Assembly: GCF_014269185.2 (NCBI RefSeq)
Contig: NZ_JABWRZ020000001.1
Coordinates: 2,567,001 to 2,631,000 of the forward strand
DNA length: 64,000 nucleotides
Reading direction: 5' to 3'
Origin: Pseudomonas oryzicola
GTDB lineage: Bacteria > Pseudomonadota > Gammaproteobacteria > Pseudomonadales > Pseudomonadaceae
Position numbers and translations under genes: made by a program. This document shows, piece after piece, positions 10,384 through 18,895 of the stretch; within the stretch, counting starts at the first letter, position 1; each line of letters begins with the position of its first letter. The notes beneath the pieces were generated by a model that ran no database searches, was not told the DNA's origin, and saw nothing but the letters and a program-made list of their open reading frames with translations.

Positions 10384-11367
10384 CTAGCCGTTCACGTCCA
10401 CAATCAACCGGCCACGGATCTTCCCGTCCATCAGTTCAGAGGCGGCTGCAATCGCGTTCTCCAAGCGGATTTCTTTGGTCATCAACGATAATGCATCGAG
10501 GTTCAGTTGATCGGACAGCCGATCCCAAGCTTCGACTCGCCGCTTGAAAGGCTGAGTGACGCTGTTGATGCCGAGCAGGCTTACCCCTCGAAGAATGAAA
10601 GGTGCAACGGTTGCCGGGAAATCCATGCCCTGGGCCAAACCGCACGCTGCCACCAAGCCTTCAGACATTGTACTTGCGCAGGCATTGGCCAGTGTGTGGC
10701 TGCCGACCGAATCGATTACTGCTGCCCATTTTTCTTTCGCCAAAGGACGCCCCGGGGCTGAGAGCTCGGCTCGATCGATGATGGTCGTTGCACCCAGGCT
10801 TTTCAGATAAGCCTCTTCGCTGGATTTTCCTGTTGCGGCAGTGACGGTATACCCGGCACCGGCCAGAAGATTGATGGCGAAGCTACCGACGCCGCCTGTG
10901 GCGCCTGTGACCAGCACCGGGCCATGGGAGGGTTTCAATCCATGGCGCTCCAGTGCCATCAGGCAAAGCATGGCGGTGTATCCAGCGGTACCGACGGCCA
11001 TGGTTTGGCGTCCGCTCAGGCGCTCTGGGTGAGGGATCAGCCAGTCGCCGTTCAGTCTTGCCTTTTGCGCAAGCCCGCCCCAATGGCTTTCACCCACCCC
11101 CCAGCCATTGAGCAGTACGCGATCGCCAGGCTGGTATCGAGGATCGTCACTCGCTTCGACAGTGCCCGCGAGGTCAATGCCCGGCACCATCGGGAATTGA
11201 CGAACAACCGGCCCCTTGCCGGTGATTGCCAGCGCATCCTTGTAGTTCAGGGTGCTGTAGGCCACCTTTACCGTCACAGTCCCGGTTGGTAGCTGATCAT
11301 CCGTCAGGTCGGCGAGTCGAGCCGAATACTTATCTTCCAGCTTATCAACCAGAATGGCTTTGAACAT
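10384..11367 (-). CDS. acuI: Acryloyl-CoA reductase AcuI (YhdH family)
   Basis: 327 residues, a zinc-free medium-chain dehydrogenase/reductase. MVPGIDLAGTVEAS, the NADPH-binding VLVTGATGGVGSFAINLLAGAGY and the C-terminal SLLGINSVTQPFKRR are characteristic of YhdH/AcuI. Known members reduce acryloyl-CoA to propionyl-CoA with NADPH and protect cells from acrylate toxicity. The gene lies 47 bases downstream of acuR on the same strand, and that gap holds an AcuR-like operator. The adjacent DMSP genes strengthen the call. Confidence 0.88.
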   Translation of the reverse strand: MFKAILVDKLEDKYSARLADLTDDQLPTGTVTVKVAYSTLNYKDALAITGKGPVVRQFPMVPGIDLAGTVEASDDPRYQPGDRVLLNGWGVGESHWGGLAQKARLNGDWLIPHPERLSGRQTMAVGTAGYTAMLCLMALERHGLKPSHGPVLVTGATGGVGSFAINLLAGAGYTVTAATGKSSEEAYLKSLGATTIIDRAELSAPGRPLAKEKWAAVIDSVGSHTLANACASTMSEGLVAACGLAQGMDFPATVAPFILRGVSLLGINSVTQPFKRRVEAWDRLSDQLNLDALSLMTKEIRLENAIAAASELMDGKIRGRLIVDVNG

Positions 11368-11379
11368 TGCTTATCCTCA

Positions 11380-11400
11380 TTTAGACCGGTTGTCTTTAAA
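11380..11400. promoter_or_regulatory. Candidate AcuR operator in front of acuI
   Basis: The site TTTAGACCGGTTGTCTTTAA contains the perfect dyad AGAC-N5-GTCT. The same dyad with the same flanks occurs before acuR at 12057-12076. It lies in the 47-base acuR-acuI gap, so acuI probably has its own repressible promoter in addition to read-through. Confidence 0.65.
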
Positions 11401-11414
11401 TTGTCCGGCAGGAA

Positions 11415-12047
11415 TCACCGGGTGATTCCCGTCAGGAATCCTTGGAAAAAGATGTCCAGGGGGCGGACTTGCTGCGTCAGGCGTGCACGAAGCACGGCAC
11501 CCTCCCAGCCAACCCAGAAGTAGGCTGCGAGGGCTTTGCAGTCATGCACGCAAGACACCTCGCCCAGCTTCACCGCTTCTTCCAGGCAGGCAGACAAGCG
11601 CTGCTCCCAGTCCTGCAGGGTGATTTCCAATTGTTCACGGAAGCTGTCTGGCAGCACCAATACCTCCTGGCCGAGGGTGCCTACCAGGCAGCCTCTTCGG
11701 AACTGGTACCTAGCCATCCCCACTTTCGCTTCTTCCACGAAATTGGACAGCCTTCGCAGCGGCGACACGCTCAGGTCGCTGAAGCAGCGATCAAGCTTTC
11801 GAGCGAAGTAGTCTGCATAGCGCTGCAGCACCGCTTGGCCGAATGCTTCCTTGCTGTCGAAGTAGTGATAGAACGAGCCTTTGGGTACCTGCACGCGTTT
11901 GAGTACAGCATCGATGCCGGTGGCAGCAAAGCCCTGTTCGGTGAGGACTTCCATGCCGCAGCGCAACAAGAGCTCAAGCGTTTCGCCATGCTCACGTGCG
12001 ACTTTGGGCGGTCGGCCTCTTCGGGGGGTAGGTTTGGAGCTATTCAT
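11415..12047 (-). CDS. acuR: TetR-family repressor AcuR
   Basis: 210 residues from the ATG at 12047; a longer GTG start at 12086 would put the operator inside the gene. The N-terminal TetR helix-turn-helix reads FAATGIDAVLKRVQVPKGSFYHYFDSKE. The C-terminal part (QFRRGCLVGTLGQEVLVLPDSFREQL) matches the AcuR-type ligand domain. AcuR proteins repress acuI and are released by acrylate. The gene order acuR-acuI is the same as in Rhodobacter. No strong ribosome-binding site precedes the ATG. Confidence 0.82.
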   Translation of the reverse strand: MNSSKPTPRRGRPPKVAREHGETLELLLRCGMEVLTEQGFAATGIDAVLKRVQVPKGSFYHYFDSKEAFGQAVLQRYADYFARKLDRCFSDLSVSPLRRLSNFVEEAKVGMARYQFRRGCLVGTLGQEVLVLPDSFREQLEITLQDWEQRLSACLEEAVKLGEVSCVHDCKALAAYFWVGWEGAVLRARLTQQVRPLDIFFQGFLTGITR

Positions 12048-12056
12048 GCGTTGTAA

Positions 12057-12076
12057 TTTAGACTGATCGTCTCTAA
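12057..12076. promoter_or_regulatory. Candidate AcuR operator in the acuR-dddR divergent promoter
   Basis: TTTAGACTGATCGTCTCTAA contains AGAC-N5-GTCT, matching the site in front of acuI in both half-sites and flanks. It sits 9 bases upstream of acuR and 51 bases upstream of the divergent dddR, where bound repressor would block acuR transcription and could also affect dddR. Confidence 0.65.
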
Positions 12077-12127
12077 TGTCAACCACTGAGCGATTCGATC
12101 CCCAATGAACCTAGTGTTGGATGCGTT

Positions 12128-13051
12128 ATGAAAAAGCGTTTGCCTCCCCTGAACTGGCTTCGAGCATTCGAGGTTTCTGCCCGGCTACTGAATTTCACGC
12201 ATGCCGCTGAAGAGCTCAATCTTACTCAAGCGGCGATCAGTCAGCAGGTGAAGGCCTTGGAGTCTCAATTAGGCGTAGCGCTTTTCAAGCGCCTCCCGCG
12301 TGGACTTGAGCTCACCGAGGCAGGTAAATCCTACTTTCCAGTGGTCAGAGAGTCAGTTGAGCGCCTCGCCGCATCCACGGACGAAATCTTTGGGCAAGGC
12401 CATCGTAGTGCGCTCAGCATTCGTAGCAGTCTGGTGTTCTTCACACATTGGATAGCCCCCCGATTACCCCGATTCAGAGCAAAGCATCCTGATGTGAGCA
12501 TTCGAGTCGCAAGTAACATCTGGGTAGATGAAACAGAGTTCGATGCCGATCTCGAAATCAGGTACGGGCAAGGGCGCTGGCCTGGCATGAAGGCCGAGCG
12601 ACTGACCTGGGACACGCTGGTGCCAGTGTGTTCGCCGGCGTTGATCACGCAAGAGCGTCCGTTGCGACGTCCTGAGGATCTTGCCCTGCACCCGTTACTG
12701 CACGTGCTGGGCTATGAGGAAGGGTGGGGGTACTGGCTCAAGAAGAACGCTGCAGAGAGCGTTGACTCGTCTCAGGGGATGCAGTTCGACACCCTCATCT
12801 CGGCATTGACGATCGCTGAACTTGGCCAGGGTGTTGCGTTGGCGCGGTCTTCACTGGTCAGGCATCTTCTGGACGAGGGCCGGCTCGTTGCACCCCTGGG
12901 GCATCATGTACCGACCAAGGAAGCGTTCTACCTGGTCTATGCAGCCCAAAGTATGGTCAATCCCGATGCGGCGGCCTTTGCCCAGTGGCTGTGCGAAGAG
13001 GCCCAGGCGTTCAAGGTCGAGTCCAGTGTGGAGGAGGGCGAACACCCTTAG
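12128..13051 (+). CDS. dddR: LysR-family regulator, probable DddR
   Basis: 307 residues: an N-terminal winged helix-turn-helix (NWLRAFEVSARLLNFTHAAEELNLTQAAISQQVKALE), then a GcvA-type effector domain. Located directly upstream of and in the same direction as dddD, and divergent from acuR. LysR regulators called DddR activate dddD in other DMSP degraders, often with DMSP or 3-hydroxypropionate-type inducers. The role here is inferred from position; the family itself is certain. A strong terminator follows, so dddD has its own promoter. Confidence 0.8.
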   Translation: MKKRLPPLNWLRAFEVSARLLNFTHAAEELNLTQAAISQQVKALESQLGVALFKRLPRGLELTEAGKSYFPVVRESVERLAASTDEIFGQGHRSALSIRSSLVFFTHWIAPRLPRFRAKHPDVSIRVASNIWVDETEFDADLEIRYGQGRWPGMKAERLTWDTLVPVCSPALITQERPLRRPEDLALHPLLHVLGYEEGWGYWLKKNAAESVDSSQGMQFDTLISALTIAELGQGVALARSSLVRHLLDEGRLVAPLGHHVPTKEAFYLVYAAQSMVNPDAAAFAQWLCEEAQAFKVESSVEEGEHP

Positions 13052-13078
13052 CGATAAGCAAAGCGCCTCAGCAATAAG

Positions 13079-13105
13079 AAAAATGGCCCCTCAGGGCCAT
13101 TTTTT
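13079..13105 (+). terminator. Intrinsic terminator of dddR
   Basis: Stem AATGGCCC / GGGCCATT with a CTCA loop followed by a run of T. It lies about 30 bases after the dddR stop and isolates dddR from the dddDBC unit. Confidence 0.85.
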
Positions 13106-13264
13106 ATTGCTTTCGCGATGCCTTCGAATTTCTGAAAGTAACAGGCACATCGCAAGCCCTTGGATGCTGCAGTCGTCCAGGTGACCGGTTAGTACGAGGT
13201 CTCAATAACAACAATAACCGCGCCGGAAAATCTCGCTGGCTCGGGGCTACGTAGGGTTATCGTC

Positions 13265-15763
13265 ATGGAACACTCTAACCAATTGCCTTTGCAAGGCGTC
13301 AATGTCATCGATCTTGGGCAATACATTGCAGGCCCTGCAGTAGCGATGATCCTCGCTGATCTGGGGGCGACTGTCGTTCACATCGACCCATTGGGTGGGC
13401 CCCTCTGGGACAGCCCGGCGAATGCCACGCTCAACCGCAACAAACTGTGCATGCGCCTGGATCTGAAGACGCCAGAAGGGCTGCATCAAGCTCGCCAACT
13501 CATCTCCCGTGCCGATATCGTGATCGAAAACTTCCGGCCTGGTGTCATGTCCAGGTTGGGTCTCGATTTCGCAGAGCTGCGGCGTACTCGTCCTGAACTG
13601 ATCACGTTGTCGATTCCAGGGTTTGCCAGTGATGATGAGCTGCGTGCGCAATGGCGTGCTACCGAGGCGGTGATCGCTTCGGCTTCCGGTGTCTTCACCG
13701 ACATGGGCCAGAACCGTGTGCTGATGGGCATCAACCCTAGTTTCTCGCCGCTTCCTCTGGCGTCAGCGTATGGCACCATGCTTGCCGTCTCTTCTGTGGT
13801 GCTTGCACTGCAGGCGCGTGAAAAGCATGGCGTGGGCGATCAGATCGAAGTGCCCTTGGCATCAGCGGTGATGGAAGGTCTGTCGTACAACTCGATCCAG
13901 ATCGACGGGTACCCGCTGCGCTACAAGACACTGCGTGAGCAGGAGAGCGAGCGCCGCCGTGCAGAGAACCTGCCGATGAACCTGAGCTACCAGGATCTGC
14001 AGGAGTTCCTCGACCCGTTCTACCGCACCTATGAATGTGCCGATGGCCGCAAATTCTACGCCGTTTGCCCGTCTCATCGCGAGCATGCCAAGCGCTGCCT
14101 GCAAGCGATGGGCATCTACGAAGAGATGGTCGCTGCCGGCTTGCCCAAAGTTGACGACCCCTATCTGCCGATTGACCAGTGGGAAGGCAATGCATCGCTG
14201 GGCGTCTATCCGCTACCTGCCGATTGGGCCGCACGCATCAGCGCCCGGATGAAGGAAGTGTTCCTGACCAAGACCGCCGCGCAATGGGAAGTGATCTTTG
14301 GCGAAGGGCGGTTCCCCGGCGCCCCTCACAGGTCGACCCAGGAGTGGCTCCATGACGAGCATTCCAATACTGCCGGGCTGATCGTCGAGGTGGACGATCG
14401 CGAGTACGGCGTCATGAAACAGCCTGGCCCCATTGCGTGGCTCGAAGGCTGCTCGGAGCCGATGCTGACACCGCTTTCGCGTCGCGAGGTGAGCTATGAG
14501 CAAGCGCTGGCCACGCTGTCCGAACATCCGGCTCAGGCCTTGCCGCCTGCCAAGCTCGACATGCCTGGCGGCTGGCTGGAAGGCGTCAAGATTCTCGACC
14601 TGACCAACGTCATCGCAGGGCCTCACTCGACGTCGTTCCTGGGGCGCTTCGGAGCCGATGTCATCAAGCTCGACCCTGTCGTGCCTAACTATGATCCTTG
14701 GAATACCGTGGTCTTCGGCATGTCTTCGGCACGGGGCAAGGAAAGTGTTCTGATTGACCTGAACAAGTCCGAAGGGCGGGACGTTTTCAATCGTCTGGTG
14801 CGGGAGGTCGATGTCATCGTCATGAACGCTCCTGATCGTCAGTTGGCCCCGCTGGGCCTGGATGAGGCAAGCCTGCAGGCGGTGAATCCAGGGGTGATCT
14901 TCTGTCAGCTTGATTGCTTCGGTGGCCCACGCCGCGGACCGCGCACCGATTATCTGGGGTATGACGATCTGATCCAAGCCACCACGGGTATCATGCTGCG
15001 CTTTGGTGGCGGCATGGAAACCCCGGAAGAGCATGCCCACGTCGGCACCATCGACGTGATGTGCGGATTCGCTGCCGCGCTGGGTGTTGCCACGGCGCTC
15101 TATCGCAAGCACCGTTGCGGCGAAGTCTACCGGGCGCGTACCTCTCTGGCCTCGCTGGGGAATCTGGTACAGATCCCGTTCTGCTACGACTACCCAGGCC
15201 GAGGGCCATTCAATGAGCCTTCCGGGCGCGATGCCGTTGGCTACAGCGATCTTTCCCGGTTCTACAAGACGGCGGATGGTTGGCTCTACCTGGATGCCTC
15301 CGAGCCCGAGTTGCACAAGTTCGCAGCCCTCAGGGAATTCTCCGGGCTGGCGTCTGCACCTGATCGTGCTGCCTATCTGCAAACCGTCATTGGCGGCATG
15401 AGCAGTGCCTTCCTTCAAGAGCGTCTCCAGGCCGCCAATATCGCCGCCGCAGTGCCGGACAACATTGACCACCTGCGCAGCCAATACAGCCGAACCGCTG
15501 ATGGTCTGCCAGGGACGGAGAATGGCAGCTATTCCTTCAGCGTCTACAGCGACCATCCGAGCGGGCATCGGGTTACCCAGCTCGATCCGTATGCCATTCG
15601 TCCACGGGTAGCGCGAATCCGGGCCTTGCCACCCGCCGAGAAGTTTGGTGCCTCCACGCGCAAGGTGTTGACGCGATACGGCTATACCGAGATGCAGATT
15701 CAGTCGCTCCTGGATGCCGGCGCAATCGGCGAGTCCTGGAGTGAGGAATACCTGCCGAGCTGA
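13265..15763 (+). CDS. dddD: DMSP CoA-transferase/lyase DddD
   Basis: 832 residues made of two tandem class III (CaiB/BaiF) CoA-transferase domains, roughly residues 8-410 and 450-800. This two-domain size is diagnostic of DddD. The enzyme transfers CoA to DMSP and cleaves it to dimethyl sulfide and 3-hydroxypropionyl-CoA/3-hydroxypropionate. Domain 2 has the catalytic aspartate at D597 (HVGTIDVMCG), which I equate with the active-site Asp of Marinomonas DddD. Domain 1 has Ala168 at the matching place, so it should be catalytically silent. Followed by dddB, dddC and a BCCT carrier, as in Marinomonas-type ddd loci. Carnitine or other betaines as alternative substrates cannot be excluded. Confidence 0.88.
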   Translation: MEHSNQLPLQGVNVIDLGQYIAGPAVAMILADLGATVVHIDPLGGPLWDSPANATLNRNKLCMRLDLKTPEGLHQARQLISRADIVIENFRPGVMSRLGLDFAELRRTRPELITLSIPGFASDDELRAQWRATEAVIASASGVFTDMGQNRVLMGINPSFSPLPLASAYGTMLAVSSVVLALQAREKHGVGDQIEVPLASAVMEGLSYNSIQIDGYPLRYKTLREQESERRRAENLPMNLSYQDLQEFLDPFYRTYECADGRKFYAVCPSHREHAKRCLQAMGIYEEMVAAGLPKVDDPYLPIDQWEGNASLGVYPLPADWAARISARMKEVFLTKTAAQWEVIFGEGRFPGAPHRSTQEWLHDEHSNTAGLIVEVDDREYGVMKQPGPIAWLEGCSEPMLTPLSRREVSYEQALATLSEHPAQALPPAKLDMPGGWLEGVKILDLTNVIAGPHSTSFLGRFGADVIKLDPVVPNYDPWNTVVFGMSSARGKESVLIDLNKSEGRDVFNRLVREVDVIVMNAPDRQLAPLGLDEASLQAVNPGVIFCQLDCFGGPRRGPRTDYLGYDDLIQATTGIMLRFGGGMETPEEHAHVGTIDVMCGFAAALGVATALYRKHRCGEVYRARTSLASLGNLVQIPFCYDYPGRGPFNEPSGRDAVGYSDLSRFYKTADGWLYLDASEPELHKFAALREFSGLASAPDRAAYLQTVIGGMSSAFLQERLQAANIAAAVPDNIDHLRSQYSRTADGLPGTENGSYSFSVYSDHPSGHRVTQLDPYAIRPRVARIRALPPAEKFGASTRKVLTRYGYTEMQIQSLLDAGAIGESWSEEYLPS

Positions 15764-15885
15764 GTGCTCTGCGGCGTCGAGGGGGCGGCCTTCCATGCCC
15801 CCCGATTTGCCGATTTACCGAACAAGCGAACACGAGCCCAAGGCTGCTCGCGGGCGCGTTCATGCCCAGGAAATGAGATAGAGCC

Positions 15886-17043
15886 ATGACTTACAACAGC
15901 ATCCTCCCACGTATCCTGCAAACCGGTGCCGGCGCTAGCCAGCAAATTCATCAGGTACTGGACAGCCTCGGCTGCCATAAGCCGCTCATCATCACCGACC
16001 GAATGATGGTGGAATTGGGTTATGCAGGGCGGATCAGTGCAGTACTGGCAGAGCAGGGGATAAACGTCGACGTTTTCTCCGACACCGTACCCGAGCCGAC
16101 AGTCGCTTCGATTCAAGCTGGCGTGTCTGCCGCCAGGGAAGGTAGGTACGACAGCATCATCGCCCTGGGTGGCGGGAGCCCGATCGACAGTGCCAAAGCG
16201 ATTGGCATCCTGGCCAGATTCGGCGGCGTCATGCGTGATTACAAGTTCCCGCGCAATGTGACTGAAATGGGCTTGCCGATCATCGCCATCCCAACGACTG
16301 CTGGTACCGGCTCGGAAGTGACCCGTTTCACCATCATCACCGATGAGTCGACCGACGAGAAAATGCTGTGCGTCGGGGCGGGGTTCATGCCTGTCGCTGC
16401 ACTGGTCGACTATGAACTGACGCTCTCGTTGCCACCTCGCGTGACAGCGGACACCGGTATCGATGCCCTGACCCATGCGATCGAGGCGTACGTCAGCAAG
16501 AAAGCCAACTTGTTCAGTGACGCCCAGGCACTGGCTGCCATGCGCCTGATCGGGCCAAACCTGCGCAAGGTCTATCACGACGGTGCCGACCGTGCCGCGC
16601 GGGAGGCCGTCATGCTGGGGTCGACCCTGGCAGGCCTGGCTTTCTCGGCGGCCTCCGTTGCCTTGGTGCATGGCATGAGCCGTCCCATCGGTGCCGCATT
16701 CCATGTGCCGCATGGCTTGTCCAACGCAATGCTGCTGCCCGAAGTGACGGCCTTTTCCATCCCCGCTGCACGTGACCGCTACGCAGATTGCGCACGTGCC
16801 ATGGGTGTCGCCACGCAAGGCGACACCGACCAATCCGCGGTGGAAAAACTGCTCGAAGAGTTGGTCGCGATCAACGAGGAGCTGAATGTCCCCACCCCAG
16901 CTCAATTCGGAATCGACCGCGAAAAATTCTTCGAGCTGATGCCTGCCATGGCCGCCCAGGCGCTGGCTTCCGGATCTCCAGGCAACAACCCCCGAGTTCC
17001 GACCGAGGCCGAGATGGTCGAGCTTTACCGAAGCCTTTGGTAA
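15886..17043 (+). CDS. dddB: Iron-containing alcohol dehydrogenase DddB
   Basis: 385 residues, group III Fe-ADH. NAD-binding GGGSPIDSAKA near residue 95, and metal ligands D193, H197, H262 and H276 in GIDALTHAIEAYVS and VHGMSRPIGAAFHVPHG. All four ligands are intact. In DddD pathways this class oxidises 3-hydroxypropionate to malonate semialdehyde. It starts 122 bases after dddD and ends 44 bases before dddC on the same strand. Confidence 0.85.
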   Translation: MTYNSILPRILQTGAGASQQIHQVLDSLGCHKPLIITDRMMVELGYAGRISAVLAEQGINVDVFSDTVPEPTVASIQAGVSAAREGRYDSIIALGGGSPIDSAKAIGILARFGGVMRDYKFPRNVTEMGLPIIAIPTTAGTGSEVTRFTIITDESTDEKMLCVGAGFMPVAALVDYELTLSLPPRVTADTGIDALTHAIEAYVSKKANLFSDAQALAAMRLIGPNLRKVYHDGADRAAREAVMLGSTLAGLAFSAASVALVHGMSRPIGAAFHVPHGLSNAMLLPEVTAFSIPAARDRYADCARAMGVATQGDTDQSAVEKLLEELVAINEELNVPTPAQFGIDREKFFELMPAMAAQALASGSPGNNPRVPTEAEMVELYRSLW

Positions 17044-17087
17044 TTCAACACCAACGCATACCTGAATAATAAAAAGTGGAGTTTTAC

Positions 17088-18584
17088 ATGAATACTGTCG
17101 GTCATCTGATCAACGGCGAAGTCGTTGTCGAATCCAAGCGCACCCAGGATGTCTTCAACCCCGCCACCGGCCAAGTGGCCCGCCAAGTCGCCCTGGCCTC
17201 GAGCCAGACCGTGGAGCACGCCATTGCGACTGCCGAGGCGGCTTTCCCAGCCTGGCGTGATACGCCGCCCATCAAGCGGGCCCGCATCATGTTCCGTTTC
17301 AAAGAGCTCCTGGAGCAGAACGCCGATGCGATCTGCAAGCTGATTGGAGAAGAGCACGGGAAAATCTCGCATGACGCAGCAGGCGAACTGCAACGTGGCA
17401 TCGAGAACGTCGAGTACGCCTGCGGGATCGCCGAGCTTCTCAAAGGCGAACACAGCAAGAATGTCGGGCCTAACATCGATGCCTGGAGCGAGTTCCAGCC
17501 GCTGGGCGTGGTCGCAGGTATCACGCCGTTCAATTTCCCGGTGATGGTGCCGCTGTGGATGGTGCCAGTTGCCATTGCGGCGGGGAACTGCTTCATCCTC
17601 AAGCCTTCCGAGCGTGACCCGAGTTCCACTCTGTTCATCGCTCAACTGCTGCAGGAAGCGGGTTTGCCCAAGGGCGTGCTGAACGTGGTGAACGGGGACA
17701 AGGAAGCGGTCGACATCCTGCTGCGCGACTCGCGCATTCAAGCGGTCAGCTTCGTGGGCTCGACGCCGGTTGCCGAGTACATCTACGCCACCGCCACTGC
17801 CCACGGCAAGCGTTGCCAGGCACTGGGCGGGGCGAAGAACCACGCGATCGTCATGCCAGACGCCGATATCGACAATGCGGTGAACCAACTGCTGGGCGCT
17901 GCATTCGGTTCGTCGGGTGAGCGCTGCATGGCGTTGTCGGTCGCCGTGGCGGTCGGGGACGCGGCAGCCGATGCGTTGATCGGCAAAATGAAAGAAGCCA
18001 TGAAGAACCTGAAGGTCGGGGCCTACACCGACAGTAAGAACGACTTCGGCCCGGTGATCACCCGCCAGCATCAGCAAAAAGTGGTTGGCTACATCAACAG
18101 TGCCGAAGAGCAGGGCGCCACCGTGGTCGTCGATGGTCGTGAGCCAAGCGTCGCAGGCTACGAGGAAGGTTTCTTCGTGGGTGGCACGTTGATCGATCAC
18201 GTCACCCCGGACATGCAGAGCTACAAAGAAGAGATCTTTGGCCCGGTTCTGCAAGTCGTGCGGGTGAACAGCATGCAGGAAGCCATGGCATTGATCGACA
18301 AGCACGAGTACGGCAACGGCACCTGCATCTTCACCCGCGACGGCGAGGCGGCGCGCTATTTCTCCGACAACATCAAAGTGGGCATGGTCGGCATCAACGT
18401 TCCCCTGCCAGTGCCGGTCGCTTACCACAGCTTCGGTGGCTGGAAGCGCTCGCTGTTCGGTGATCTGCATGCTTACGGCCCCGATGGCGTGCGCTTCTAC
18501 ACTCGACGTAAAACCGTCACCCAGCGCTGGCCGTCATCAGGCGTTCGGGAAGGCGCCGAGTTCTCCATGCCGACGATGAAGTAA
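17088..18584 (+). CDS. dddC: CoA-acylating (methyl)malonate-semialdehyde dehydrogenase DddC
   Basis: 498 residues from the ATG at 17088, preceded by GTGGAG; the frame also opens at a GTG at 17076 that is part of the ribosome-binding site. MmsA family of aldehyde dehydrogenases: PFNFPVMVPLWMVP, LKPSERDPSS and the catalytic cysteine C280 in FGSSGERCMA. These enzymes oxidise malonate semialdehyde (or the methyl form) with NAD+ and CoA, giving acetyl-CoA (or propionyl-CoA) and CO2. In this locus it completes DMSP C3 assimilation. A valine-pathway MmsA cannot be ruled out from sequence, but no mmsB is nearby. Confidence 0.86.
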   Translation: MNTVGHLINGEVVVESKRTQDVFNPATGQVARQVALASSQTVEHAIATAEAAFPAWRDTPPIKRARIMFRFKELLEQNADAICKLIGEEHGKISHDAAGELQRGIENVEYACGIAELLKGEHSKNVGPNIDAWSEFQPLGVVAGITPFNFPVMVPLWMVPVAIAAGNCFILKPSERDPSSTLFIAQLLQEAGLPKGVLNVVNGDKEAVDILLRDSRIQAVSFVGSTPVAEYIYATATAHGKRCQALGGAKNHAIVMPDADIDNAVNQLLGAAFGSSGERCMALSVAVAVGDAAADALIGKMKEAMKNLKVGAYTDSKNDFGPVITRQHQQKVVGYINSAEEQGATVVVDGREPSVAGYEEGFFVGGTLIDHVTPDMQSYKEEIFGPVLQVVRVNSMQEAMALIDKHEYGNGTCIFTRDGEAARYFSDNIKVGMVGINVPLPVPVAYHSFGGWKRSLFGDLHAYGPDGVRFYTRRKTVTQRWPSSGVREGAEFSMPTMK

Positions 18585-18608
18585 CGACAGGACAGGATGT
18601 GTGCCTGA

Positions 18609-18644
18609 CAGCCGCCAGGCACACATTGCAGTGCCTGGCGGCTG
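18609..18644. repeat. 14-bp perfect stem-loop after dddC
   Basis: CAGCCGCCAGGCAC, an 8-base loop, then GTGCCTGGCGGCTG. No U-tract follows. It occupies the start of the 311-base gap between dddC and dddT. The rest of that gap is AT-rich near 18708-18735 and probably carries the dddT promoter. The hairpin may stabilise or end the dddDBC mRNA. Confidence 0.6.
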
Positions 18645-18895
18645 ACGCTTAGTCGTGCTGCCTGGGTTGTCATGTGCGATGTGAGGTCGGTTTGGCTGTG
18701 TCGCTGAAATAATAATTAAATAAAATTAGAGGCGAATATGAATAATAAGCACACTATATGTTCGAGAAAGGCCGGTGGCCTTTCATTACTCCCATGGACG
18801 AAATCGGTTAGAGCAGGGGCTTGGGTTCGTGCTTGACCTATTTGTATTCAACAGATGTTCGATGTTGAGTCGACGGTTCTGAGGAGATATGCCAA

